27,269 nt of DNA from Tieghemiomyces parasiticus. Taxonomy: Eukaryota > Kickxellomycota > Dimargaritomycetes > Dimargaritales > Dimargaritaceae. Where the stretch lies: contig JANBPT010000645.1 of assembly GCA_027575765.1 (NCBI GenBank), positions 1 to 27,269 of the forward strand. Reading direction: 5' to 3'. Positions 8,471 to 18,169 of the stretch are shown here, in pieces. How positions within the stretch are numbered: the first letter of the stretch is position 1; each line of letters opens with the position of its first letter. The notes beneath the pieces are model-generated. The model ran no database searches. It worked only from the letters and a program-made list of their open reading frames with translations, and was not told the origin of the DNA. The translations under genes were made by a program, and so were the position numbers.

Positions 8471-10843
8471 ATGTACGGCGTATACACCGAGTACTCGAGC
8501 ATTCAGTTTCGTCGGTGTTGTAACGAGTGTCTGCGGCGGAAGGTGCGGTGTGATGGCCAGCGTCCATGTACCAACTGCCAGCGCCGCCACCATGACTGCC
8601 AGTATAGCTTGATCCGCCGCAAGCCCCCCACCCCGTCCTACCGGACGACGGCACCGCGGCCCGCCCCGCCACCCGTATCCGCCCCTGCCGCAGTACCTAC
8701 CGTGCGGTTGTCGCCACCACCGCCAGCCCGGGCTCGCGCCTCTCCCCCGTCGCCCATCCTCTCCACACCGTCCTCGACCTCCTCGCTGCCCACCCCGTCC
8801 TCACCTATCGTCCACCCCGCGGCCGAACCCACGTCACTCTCCGTATCCTTGGCTTCGTCCGTTATTGGCCAACTACCGTCGGTCCTGCAACGGTTAAGTG
8901 CTATTATGGACCAGTGCGAGCAAATTGTAGCTTGTCAGGCCGCCTACGTCCCGCCGTCACCTCTCCACTGGCTCTCCGGTCCTGACGCCATCCTAACCGG
9001 CATCCCCGACGACGACGCCTTCGTCCACTGTCCGTCCGGCTTCCTAGACGTCAACCAGGTTTGGACCATGACCGCGTCCACCGCCTCGGACCCTGACCCC
9101 GACCCCAGCAGCGATGGCGATCACCCCTGGTGCCCCGCCGACCGCCGCGTCCCCCCACGCGCCGCCCCGCCGCCCCGTACCCCCTTACTGATCGAGCCCG
9201 TCAGCTCCGATTTTTACCTGTACCACCCCAGCGTTATTCACTCCCTCGTCAATCTCTACTTCACCCGGTCCGGCTGCCTGTGTGCCGAAGCCCAGCAGAC
9301 TCGTTTTCTACGCCTCCTCTTCGCCGGCCGGGTGAGCCCCTTGCTGCGCGACGCCATGTTGTGCATCGCCGCCCGCTTCTCGCACCATCCCCACGTCCAG
9401 CGCCGCCCCGCCTACCTGTCCGCCCAGCCTTACTTTGAACACGCGGAGCGTGCCACCTTGGGCACCCTCGAGTCGCCCTCCCTAGACGGTGTGGTGGCCT
9501 TCCACCTACTCACGGCCTGGGCGGTCGGCCAGAGCGACTTGGCCCGGCTCATCACCTACTCGGGTCTGTCCTCCCGCCTCAGCACCGCCCTGGATCTTCA
9601 CGCCACCGACGCTCCGCGCCGCCTGGCCACCCCGGTGGTGGCCCACGCGGACCGTTCCCGCATCGCCGCCGTCTACACAAACGTGTGCCGCCAGGTCTTC
9701 TGGTCCATTGCCTCCACCGACTTTGCGTCCGCCATGTTCAGCAGTACCGCCCCCGTCACCGATGTGGAAGCCATCGCCGTACAACCCCCTGACGAAGCCA
9801 TCCTCGCCGCCCTGCTCGACCCCGACGCCGCCATGTACGACGCCGACCGCCGGCTGCCGGCCATCATCCCGCCCAGCTTCATCACCTCCCACGTGTCCAA
9901 CCACTTCGCTGCGCTCAGCCGGCTGATTGGCCGGGTCGCGACGTTCCGCGCACAGGCCGCGGCCGGCCGAGACACCACTGAATGCCTACTGCGCCTTAAC
10001 CGGGAGCTATCCGAGTGGTACGGCGCCCTTCCGGCTTCGGTGGTGTTACCGCCCCCGCACGTGCCAGACGACACGCTGTTTCGACGGGCCCTGGACGTCC
10101 TACAGTTGCTACAGTTCCACGCACGCTACCAAACGGCGGTGATTCTGCTCAACACACGGGACCCGCAGGGCGAGGCCGCCCAGGCGGTGGGCCCGCGGCT
10201 GTTGACCGTGTCCCGCACCGTGGCCTGGCAGGCCGCCGAGTGGGTGTGCAACCAGATTTTACCGCTGGCCCGGCGCTTCCGTGTGGAGTTCCACGGGCCC
10301 ATGACGGGGGGCTACCTCTACTACGCCAGCTGGGTGTATATTACTGAGCTGCTGGCTCACCCACCCACCACCCCTGCCCTCACCCCCGCCCCTGCCGCCG
10401 GGCCCGGGCCGGGTGGGGGTTCATCGGTCGGATCCACGCCAGTCCGAAGGCGGCGGGCCCCGCCGCCTTCGGCGGATGCCAGCCCGCCCATCGAATCGTT
10501 CGGGTCGATCCACACACCGCTCATTCTCAGCGATCGGTTCCGCCAGTCCCCGCCGTCCGGACCGGCGTCATCGTCACCACCGCCGCAACCGACACCGGAG
10601 CCCCTCCGAGGTCCATCCGCGTCCCTGGGTGCCCCGCCATCCTCGTCACCCCGCCCGCCTAGCCCTGACCGCAGCCAGCAGGACCCGTACTACTGCGTTA
10701 GACAGTTGCACGAGATTTACGTCCAATGTCAGCTCCATACGGCCTATTGGGCCTATAACCGCCTGGTGTGCACCTTTATCCGCCAACAGGTCGCACGAGC
10801 CAGCGTGGTGACCGAGGATCAACGCGATCTATTCTTTAGATGA
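8471..10843 (+). CDS. Zn(II)2Cys6 fungal transcription factor with middle homology region
   Basis: This is an intronless 790-residue nuclear regulator. The binuclear zinc cluster lies at residues 17-43 with Cys17, 20, 27, 33, 36 and 43 (C-x2-C-x6-C-x5-C-x2-C-x6-C). It sits very close to the N-terminus and is followed by a basic RRK linker and a long Pro/Ser-rich spacer. From about residue 238 (LIEPVSSDFYLYHPSVI) begins the fungal-specific transcription factor domain (PF04082-like), with the family's helical blocks such as LLRDAMLCIAARFSHHP and SLDGVVAFHLLTAWAVGQS. A second low-complexity Pro/Ser insert (about 635-735) precedes a conserved-looking C-terminal helix region. I chose the ATG at 8471, the first in frame. 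The target genes cannot be read from the sequence and no ortholog was recognised. Confidence 0.9.
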   Translation: MYGVYTEYSSIQFRRCCNECLRRKVRCDGQRPCTNCQRRHHDCQYSLIRRKPPTPSYRTTAPRPAPPPVSAPAAVPTVRLSPPPPARARASPPSPILSTPSSTSSLPTPSSPIVHPAAEPTSLSVSLASSVIGQLPSVLQRLSAIMDQCEQIVACQAAYVPPSPLHWLSGPDAILTGIPDDDAFVHCPSGFLDVNQVWTMTASTASDPDPDPSSDGDHPWCPADRRVPPRAAPPPRTPLLIEPVSSDFYLYHPSVIHSLVNLYFTRSGCLCAEAQQTRFLRLLFAGRVSPLLRDAMLCIAARFSHHPHVQRRPAYLSAQPYFEHAERATLGTLESPSLDGVVAFHLLTAWAVGQSDLARLITYSGLSSRLSTALDLHATDAPRRLATPVVAHADRSRIAAVYTNVCRQVFWSIASTDFASAMFSSTAPVTDVEAIAVQPPDEAILAALLDPDAAMYDADRRLPAIIPPSFITSHVSNHFAALSRLIGRVATFRAQAAAGRDTTECLLRLNRELSEWYGALPASVVLPPPHVPDDTLFRRALDVLQLLQFHARYQTAVILLNTRDPQGEAAQAVGPRLLTVSRTVAWQAAEWVCNQILPLARRFRVEFHGPMTGGYLYYASWVYITELLAHPPTTPALTPAPAAGPGPGGGSSVGSTPVRRRRAPPPSADASPPIESFGSIHTPLILSDRFRQSPPSGPASSSPPPQPTPEPLRGPSASLGAPPSSSPRPPSPDRSQQDPYYCVRQLHEIYVQCQLHTAYWAYNRLVCTFIRQQVARASVVTEDQRDLFFR
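10444..10472. repeat. Perfect inverted repeat inside the transcription factor gene
   Basis: Two 14-base arms (left arm CCGAAGGCGGCGGG) are separated by one base. The arms are GC-rich and would form a very stable hairpin in RNA or single-stranded DNA. They encode an Arg-rich then Pro-rich piece of the low-complexity insert. Confidence 0.85.
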
Positions 10844-13159
10844 TGATGAAGGGGTTGGGGGAGAGAGTACAGACTCGGACGCTATATATATTTTTGCCTG
10901 CTGGGCCGTGTACCATATTTTATGATAATACTAATAGATGTTGTAATGCCTGTGCGCTAGCTTGGCGGCCGAGCGCGTTCCACGACGACGTGTGAGTGTA
11001 GTTTTCGAGGGAGGTAAGGAGGAAATGTTACACTGACCGCCACTATGGAGCATGACATCTGGTACACTCATTTCTATTGCCGAGGGAACTGCCAATTGCA
11101 AGGCCGGACACGGTGGCGGTCCGGGTCTCGAATCAGCCGGTACCACGCTTCTTTGGCCCCATGAGGTGACCAAGCGGGCAACTAGAGAGTTCCGACGGTG
11201 GGCTTGACGACTGGCACGCTATCGTATACCTGGCCAAGGGTTGGACCGTGTGCACCACTCCAAGTCTAAAGATCAAGGGATCAGCTAAGGCCAGTCCTCG
11301 CCTATCGGGTCGGGACGAGCCGATGGAGTTACCGGTGCGGATTGCCGGCGCAGAGGTTCGCGACCGCCTCCTCACTTTGATCTATTAGCTCGGACCCTGG
11401 CCGCTACGTCAGGTCTGCTGTGCAGCTGGGCCGCCCACTAACCCCTAGCCACCGCCCCGCTGTCAGAAATACTCTACCCGCCATGCCAAGCTCCGCATGG
11501 CAAACCAAGACAACCCAGGCCGGGCGCTAGCCTAATTCCCACCCACCACCACGGTATGTGAGACCAGGCGGGCCATGGGCTTGGCTCCGCGATCCTGTGA
11601 CCATGGTGTCGACCTGGTGGTGACAACCCATTCCGGTTTAAAATAGGGAAAGGCAGAGATGTGGCGATGGTAGTCAGCTCCGCCCACCACTGCACGGTAC
11701 GCTAGGACCACCGGGGTCAGGTCCCTCCTCGCTCCGCTGCCATGGTGTACCGCCCTACAGTACCACTAGGATGTGAAATATTGCACAGACATGCTCCGCC
11801 TTGACCCAAGCCCCTCTCCATTGTTTGGATCATCCCCGCCCTCACTTGCTCTTTCTCGTAGCTCCCCTCTCCTAGTCCCAAGTTGATAAAAGGTGGCCAT
11901 CACCTCGGCTCGTGCCTTCTGCGGCGCCAGGCACTATGACCAGGCCTAACGCTCCGCCTGGTGCGATCGACCGTCAACCGCGGCAATCCACGGCGATGTG
12001 GGATGGCCAAGGGATACCGACGCAGTGGACAGGCGACATTGGCGTGGTGGGCCCCCATACAATATCCACTCATCACCCACGACCTTGGACCGCTTCACCC
12101 TCGCATCGGCCACCCGACGACCGCATGAATTGATGGATTACAAACGAGCATTTGCTTAGAAGCAAACGACAGAAGTGACATGTCAGACCGTCCGCTCCTA
12201 AATGGCGTTGGGTATAGGGAGTGTGTATGTATGTATGTATGTATGTATGCACGTTGTTTGACAGCTAACAGCGCGCGTGTACATTTTCCCATGTCAACCA
12301 GGGCCGTCCACTGGCGAAGCTAGGTGGTGAGGGAGAGGGAGAGGAGATCGTTCCCATTAGACCCGCGGCTGACCCGTCTTTTCACACCCACGCCTGTCGT
12401 TCCCACTCCCATCCCCGCATACACACATATAGTTCAACCTGGTAACACGCCGTCGGTTCGGGGGGAGAGGGGCGTTGCCGCACCAGCTTATACTCAGCAA
12501 TGTTGGTTTAGGTGGGTCGCTCACACTTGACCTTTTTAAACCCAGGAACCGGCCACCCTCCACTATTCCCTCCTCCACTGACAACACGTTGCCTTTCCAT
12601 TATTGGTACCTTACGTTTTGCTCCCCCTCTCTCTTCTCCTTCACTTAGCCTCCCTCGCTCTTTTCCACACTTTATTAATTATCAGATGCAAGGCGCCCCT
12701 GGCTATCGGGTCTAATCCTACCTCGCCCACCCCTTTTTCCGCTCTCACCCACGCTCACCCACCTGGCCTCTTTTACTTGACGGCTCGCTTTTTCTTTTCC
12801 CCCCCTCTGTGACCGGAAGGTTTAGCGTCCAACGTGTATAGGTTTCTTCCTCCTCGCCCCAGTTATCTTTGGTATCACTCCAAAAGCAGTAGCCTTACTC
12901 ACTCGCTCACACCAACAGCTGCCCTTTGTCCCGAAGCACACCGACGTTACCGCCCACGTCCAACTGCTCACCAGCATTCTCGTCCTAGCGACGACAGCCG
13001 CTGGTGATTATTATTTTTTTGACCCAACTGCGTAGGCGCCCAAACCGTTGGGACTCACTGGCTTCATTTTCGATTCGGGCTGTGTACCTGCCTTCACATT
13101 TCTCCATCCGCCTTCCGCCCCTGACCCCTTCCCTCCCTCTACTCTGCCGATTTCGGTCC
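10844..13159. other. 2.3-kb intergenic stretch
   Basis: No convincing gene. Near the left end are AT-rich 3'-end sequences of the transcription factor gene (TATATATATTTTT near 10882). A TATA-like GATAAAAGG at 11885-11893 lies 43 bases before a 65-codon ATG frame (11936-12133) whose product matches nothing I know. A tetranucleotide microsatellite lies at 12225-12248. The last 600 bases are pyrimidine-rich leader sequence for the next gene. Confidence 0.55.
12225..12248. repeat. (GTAT)6 microsatellite
   Basis: Six perfect GTAT units, preceded by a short GT run. Confidence 0.95.
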
Positions 13160-14500
13160 ATGGAGCCCGACCGTGCTGAACCCAGCGTCCTCCTCGCCCT
13201 CGCTGACGCCGCCCAGCGCGCTCGCAAAGACCCGTCCGCCACTATGGAACTCGACCGGGCCGATTCGCCACCACCCACCCTGGCGCCGCTACGCCACGTG
13301 GCCAGCACCACCACCCTCGCCTCCACCGCCACCTTGTCCGGAGGCCACCATACCTCCCAGGGGTCCATCACCCTGCCTTCCATCTCTCACCTGCGGCTGG
13401 ACCCGTCGCCCGACCCGCCCGTCCGCCGGCCGGGGTCCCATCGCAAGACTAATTCCATGTCGATCTGCTCGCTTATCGACCCTGCCGAGGAGACCACCCG
13501 CCAGACGCTTCACCGCAAGCGGCCCTCGCAGGCCGACCTGACTGGCCTGGCTAAATCCCCCCGGCTACCAGAACTACCCCCCGTCCGGTTCTGGACCGCC
13601 ACCACCGCGGCCGATGCAGGTCCTGTAAGTACCAACCGGTTTGATGGTACCGGGACCTTACCTTGGCATGGGTTCCCACTACTCTACCCCCATCTAGCCC
13701 TTCATCACCTGGCCTACATGCCCACCCCCCTCTCTCTACTCACTACCCGTACCAATGAACTACCCATCTCCATTCAACCCCCCTAGGTCCATGAAAAGCC
13801 GCCACCGCCTCTGGTCGAAGGCAGCCTGGGCCTACCAGTTAGCCGGCACCACCCCCTGCACGACGAGACTCGTCGGCTACCTTCCTTGGCTGGCGGAGCC
13901 CTGGCCTCCCACCGGCGTCACCAGTCCTGGTCGGTAGGCCAACACACCGATCCAGCCGCCTACGCCCCTGGGGCCGAACCACACCGGCCCTCAGCCCATG
14001 TCCGTCGGGGCCCGCCCACCTACGTTCCAGCCGCGTCGCATGTGGCCACGGCACTGCGGCGCACCGAACAGCGGCTGCGGCCCAACGTCGCCCACGCATT
14101 CATTGCCTACATGATCTTTTCGGACCAATTACGTACAGGTACAGCCCAGCCGACTCGTCGCTCCAGCCACGCCCACTCCCAGTCCCAGTCCGACACCACT
14201 CTCCCTGGGGGCCTCGGCCTCAATCCGTCCCATACCCGGTCCAAGACCGTCGCGGCCTGTCACCGCCCCACCATACCCACGCCCCCCGGCCATCCTCCGC
14301 TGGCCCCGGAGGCCACCTACTCGTCAGCGGCGGCCCCCCTTGCTGGCTACCACCTCTCCTCCGCCGCCCATGCGCGCTCGGTGTCCATGTCCGGCGCTGG
14401 TCGCAGTTTTCTGGGACCACGGTCGAATCTGCCCCCTCGGCGCCATTTGGGCCCTGACCTTTCCCCTGAACCGACCGTTCTGGCCTACTCGAGGCCATAG
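13160..14500 (+). CDS. Unrecognised Ser/Pro/His-rich protein, possible transcriptional regulator
   Basis: I do not recognise this gene. The model is exon 1 13160-13624 and exon 2 13787-14500, spliced in phase 0 across a GTAAGT...TAG intron, giving 392 residues. The ATG at 13160 is the first in a frame that is already open from 13004. The protein lacks signal peptide and membrane segments and is rich in Ser, Pro, His, Arg and Ala. Short motifs such as SITLPSISHL and NSMSICSLID resemble low-complexity parts of fungal transcription factors. The most ordered part is a helix-like block at about residues 240-270 (HVATALRRTEQRLRP, then AHAFIAYMIFSDQLR). No zinc finger, homeobox or other DNA-binding motif is visible. 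Codon use fits its neighbours, and the frame stays open across the splice, which supports a real gene. Confidence 0.6.
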
Positions 14501-15920
14501 CCCCGCCGCCGCCCTTTGCTAATTCCCAACGCACCCGTCTGGTGGGCCCCGATGGAATCCTTTAGCGGGCGGTTCCGCGCCGGCCGCGGCCCCTGGTCCC
14601 TATTATATTGTCTTGCTACCCTTTCACCACGGGTCCTCCCCCCACTCTCTCGTTTTCCCCTTCAATTCCCGGCTATCTCGGGTCGATTACCCATCCGCAG
14701 TACCGGGTTGATATTGCACAAACATTCTAGTATCTCATTGAACATGTTGAGTTTTTTGTTTTGCTTTTTTAATTTAGTTTTTTTTGTTGGTATGCATGCT
14801 CAGGAGATTTGGAGGGGGGGGAGCGGGCTTAATACGGATATCGTTACGGGGCATAACACATCTCACAGTCCAGCTGGTGGGCGGTATTGAGTTGTCTGTT
14901 TGAGGGAACTCCGTCGCCTTCTTGCGTTCCAGGGACTCTACATGACACTAGGGAAGGGTCGGCTCCAACTAGGCAATAGGGTGGGAGCACCTTTCGAATG
15001 GCGACGATTTAGTAGAGCTCAGGCCGACGTATCCCCTGTAGCATTGAGGCTGAACATGCGCAACCCGCTACTGACCTCGGCATAGTACCAATTCGGACTC
15101 AGCGCAGATCCGTCCTATTGTTGACGTAAGCACTCCAAGCAAACAATGCACACTGGGGTCAATCCGGGATGCCACCAGGCAGGTGGCAGCCGCCCTTGAC
15201 AGGAAAAATGCATGCATTGTTGCTCGTTTGGCGAAAGTCGGTTCGGGCTCTCTTGTCCAGTGTCCGCTGCTCTGGGGTCCGTGAATTGTGCCGTCTTTTG
15301 GTACAATCCCTCCCCCCTCCCCCCTCCCCACCTTCTCCAAGCGGTGACAGGGTGATGGTAGAAGTGGCGTTTGCTGTCCTTCTGACGCCAACCTCCCCCG
15401 GCCAGGAAAGGTGTTCATACTACCAGGCCAACCGAACTAGCGAGTTCAGATTAAAATGCTGACGGTTGGCAACCTTGGATTTTTGGTACGGCCAGTGACG
15501 TAGCGTAGAGATGGAACCAGGCGGCGAAAGTGAACCACTCCGGGTTACACATTAAACACCTACCATGTACCCCGCCGTTAAGTGTAACTAACCTATTCTA
15601 AGCCCCCCCCCGGTAGGTAAGCGGAGTCTAGGGCCCTACAAACGCACGGCTCCCTTCGATTAACCCGCTCGCTTTGAAACCAAGGGGCGAGGGGGACTGC
15701 GGCAACTAGCCCAAATGAACGGTGGCACTCGCACCACCGGCCGATCTGCCCGTAACGGGGTCGGACCATTCGGATACTTTTCACCGTGCTGATTCGAGAC
15801 TGGCTTCACAGCCCAGTTCATTTCGAACCTGGCGCTACAGATTATTTCTATTTGGTTGCCCCCAAGATTGCCTCGTCTCCTTCACCGTGCCTATCGTCAT
15901 CCCTTCCCCCTTCCACCGCC
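14501..15920. other. 1.4-kb intergenic stretch
   Basis: No gene supported. A T-rich block at about 14749-14785 probably belongs to the 3' end of the preceding gene. A C-run array with G-quadruplex potential on the minus strand lies at 15308-15329. The last 100 bases are the C/T-rich leader of the CHCHD5-like gene. Confidence 0.55.
15308..15329 (-). repeat. G-quadruplex-type motif (minus strand)
   Basis: Four C-runs (3, 6, 6 and 4 bases) separated by single T bases. The minus strand therefore has four G-runs with one-base loops, the most favourable arrangement for a quadruplex. It lies about 590 bases upstream of the CHCHD5-like gene. Confidence 0.7.
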
Positions 15921-16344
15921 ATGGACGAAACGCTGGATCAGGTCGTCAAGCATTGCGGCCCCCAGCTCTTAGCTTATAACAGCTGCGTCCACGACAACCC
16001 CAAGGATTGGTACACCACCTGCGTACAGCAGCGCCACGCCCTGACCCAATGTTCCGAAGAACAGTAAGCGAAGAATCCCTAACCGCCACTTGAAGCCCCC
16101 CTTCACAGCCTCGGGCACTTGACCAACCACGCCTCACCCTCCCTGACTTGACCTTGCTCCCCTCACTATTACCGTCCCGTCTCTCAGCGTAACCCTGCTC
16201 AAAACGGTCAAGCAAAAATGCAGTGCAGTCATCACCGTCTATGACCGGTGCGTCAAGGAACACGACGACACGCCCGACAAGTGTGTCCAGGCCCTCCTCG
16301 ACCTGTACCGCTGTACCCAGAATGCAGCTCAGAAGCAAGAGTGA
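15921..16344 (+). CDS. MIX14: Four-CX9C mitochondrial intermembrane space protein (CHCHD5/Mix14 type)
   Basis: Exons 15921-16063 and 16188-16344 encode 99 residues. Four exact CX9C motifs form two coiled-coil-helix (CHCH) domains: Cys12/22 with Cys34/44, and Cys59/69 with Cys80/90. This double twin-CX9C layout and the length (about 110 in human) are those of CHCHD5/Mix14. Such proteins lack a cleaved presequence and are imported and oxidised by the Mia40-Erv1 relay in the intermembrane space; the precise role of this member is poorly defined. The single intron (124 nt, phase 2) falls exactly between the two CHCH domains. The start ATG lies directly before the first domain, as in the family. 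It converges on SER1, with only 183 bases between the stop codons. Confidence 0.9.
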
Positions 16345-16527
16345 AAGCCGCGACGACGCGTATCCGAAATTAAACCATGTATTGTCCCCGGCTCCTACAT
16401 CTAAATAACCATTGTGATAAAGAAAGAAAAAAAAAGGCGTGGTGGTCTTCTCGGCGACCGAGAGGCCGCGGGACTCCCCTCTACAAGGTTAACATCAATG
16501 CTGGCGGATCGGTACAGGGATATCGAC

Positions 16528-17697
16528 CTAGGTCGCGTGCTCACGTTCAAAAGCGACCATATAGGCAGCTAGGGCCTGAACCGAGGCCAGGTCTAGGGCG
16601 TTGTACAGCGAAATTCGGATTCCACCGACCGAGCGGTGGCCCTTGAGCTGGACCATGCCGCGCTGCTGCGCACCGGCCAAGAATGCCGCCTCCAGCTCGG
16701 GCCGGGTCAGCGTCAGAACGACATTCATACGGGACCGGTAGCGCGCGGCCACAGGGCAGCGGTAGAGAGTGGACCCGTCTAGCACGGGGGTCAGAGCTGC
16801 CAGTTTAGCCTGACTGCGTTCGGCCATGCCCGCCACGCCGCCACGCTCCTGGATCCACTTGAATACCAGGTCGCACACGTAGATGGCGAAGGTCGGTGGG
16901 GTGTTGTAGAGCGATCGGTGCGCGCGGGCTACCTCGTAGTCGAGCATGGTGGGAAACGGTACGTACGGGTGGTCCGGTCCGGTCCGCACCAGGAGGTCGT
17001 TGCGCACGATCACCACTGTGACGCCCGCGGGCCCCATGTTCTTTTGGGCGCCGGCGAAGATGATACCGAAGCGGGCCACGTCAACGGGGCGCGACATGGC
17101 GTTGGACGAAATGTCACATACGAGCACCGTGTCGGGGTGCACGTCGGGCACTGCGTCCCACTCCACACCGTTGACGGTTTCGTTGTCGCAGTAGTACACG
17201 TAGGCAGCGTCGCGGCTACGCGGACCGGTGGTCTGCCACTCGGCGGTCGGTGGCACCCCGGTGTAGGCCCGTCCGGTGCTGGGGCTCTGGGCGGCGTCAA
17301 AGGCCACGTTGACCCGACCACCCAGACGGGTCACTTCCTCGGCGGCCTTGCGAGACCAGGTGCCCGTCACGAGGTAATCGGCGGGTGGGGCGGGGGCGCC
17401 GGCCGGGAAGCGCGACCGGACAACTTGCGAGGCCAGTAGGTTATACCACACGGCGGCGAACTGAGTGGTGGCGCCGCCCTGGACGAACAACACGCTGTGG
17501 GTGGCAGGTACCCCCAGCAGATCACGCACCCGGGCCTCAGCATCGTTCACGACCTGGTCGAAGGGACGGGAACGGTGCGACACCTCCAAGACGGACATGC
17601 CAGTACCGGCAAAGTCAAGCATTTCGCGCTGGACCTGCTCCATGACCTCTGGCGGCAGGACACTGGGACCAGCGCCAAAGTTGTGTACCCGGGTCAT
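16528..17697 (-). CDS. SER1: Phosphoserine aminotransferase
   Basis: A PLP enzyme that converts 3-phosphohydroxypyruvate and glutamate to phosphoserine and 2-oxoglutarate, the second step of serine synthesis from glycolysis. The 389-residue intronless frame carries the family's blocks: HNFGAGPSVLPPEV at the N-terminus, MSVLEVSHRS, FVQGGATTQF (phosphate-binding), the aspartate block VLVCDISSNAMSRP, and the Schiff-base lysine Lys219 in FAGAQKNMGPAG. The C-terminal GHRSVGGIRISLYNA is also present. All expected residues are intact. I chose the ATG at 17697 because the family begins there. An in-frame ATG at 17850 would add 51 residues that look like a possible presequence. It is divergent from DOM34 and convergent with the CHCHD5-like gene. 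Confidence 0.95.
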   Translation of the reverse strand: MTRVHNFGAGPSVLPPEVMEQVQREMLDFAGTGMSVLEVSHRSRPFDQVVNDAEARVRDLLGVPATHSVLFVQGGATTQFAAVWYNLLASQVVRSRFPAGAPAPPADYLVTGTWSRKAAEEVTRLGGRVNVAFDAAQSPSTGRAYTGVPPTAEWQTTGPRSRDAAYVYYCDNETVNGVEWDAVPDVHPDTVLVCDISSNAMSRPVDVARFGIIFAGAQKNMGPAGVTVVIVRNDLLVRTGPDHPYVPFPTMLDYEVARAHRSLYNTPPTFAIYVCDLVFKWIQERGGVAGMAERSQAKLAALTPVLDGSTLYRCPVAARYRSRMNVVLTLTRPELEAAFLAGAQQRGMVQLKGHRSVGGIRISLYNALDLASVQALAAYMVAFEREHAT

Positions 17698-18143
17698 GGC
17701 GAGCGGATAGGAATAGTGGGGATGAGGGAGCCTGGGACGGGTGGAGAAGGTGGTTGCGGGACAAGGGGGCCGGTACGAAGGCAGGGTAGAGTCGGTAGCG
17801 TAATGGGATAGAGGGAGGGGAGAGCGGGTGGGAATGAAGGTGCAGTACATAAAAGGCCGGGGTGACTGGTGAGTAACTGGGCAAAGGACCCCCCCCCCAT
17901 CGACAAGAATCACGGCCCCCTCTTACCGTCGCCAGCCTGTTAGGTCACCCGCGCTATGAGGTTTAAGGGTGAAAGTGGGGAAGCGCTAAGAACAGCCACA
18001 GCCTGGTTTGACGTAAGGGTACCCGCCTCCCCCGCATAATTACAGTTCAGAGCTCTGCGGCCGCACGCTCCTGCACCCGGATTCGACACCACAGACCTTT
18101 TTTTCATTTATGCAATTGCGCATTCTGTAGATGCATCCCGACC
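17698..18143. promoter_or_regulatory. Shared divergent promoter region of SER1 and DOM34
   Basis: 446 bases between two divergent starts. No TGACTCA-type Gcn4 site is seen, which would have been expected for a serine-synthesis gene under general amino-acid control. A T/A-rich patch at 18098-18113 lies close to the DOM34 start. A short upstream frame at 18131-18169 overlaps the DOM34 ATG. Confidence 0.5.
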
Positions 18144-18169
18144 ATGAAGCTTATTGCCAAACATATTGA
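18131..18169 (+). promoter_or_regulatory. Possible upstream ORF overlapping the DOM34 start
   Basis: An ATG 13 bases before the DOM34 ATG opens a 12-codon frame in a different phase that ends inside the DOM34 coding region. If the transcript begins upstream of it, it would reduce initiation at the main start. Confidence 0.35.

Noticed and set aside
9130..10074. Several 100-145-codon frames on both strands inside the transcription factor gene
   Set aside because: Shadow frames of the long GC-rich coding region that carries the fungal transcription factor domain.
18078..18092. tRNA B-box-like sequence (reverse strand, GTGTCGAATCC)
   Set aside because: The flanking bases do not form a T-stem and no matching A box, anticodon arm or acceptor stem is found. 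Other TTCGAA-containing sites (14994, 15820, 21608) fail the same test.
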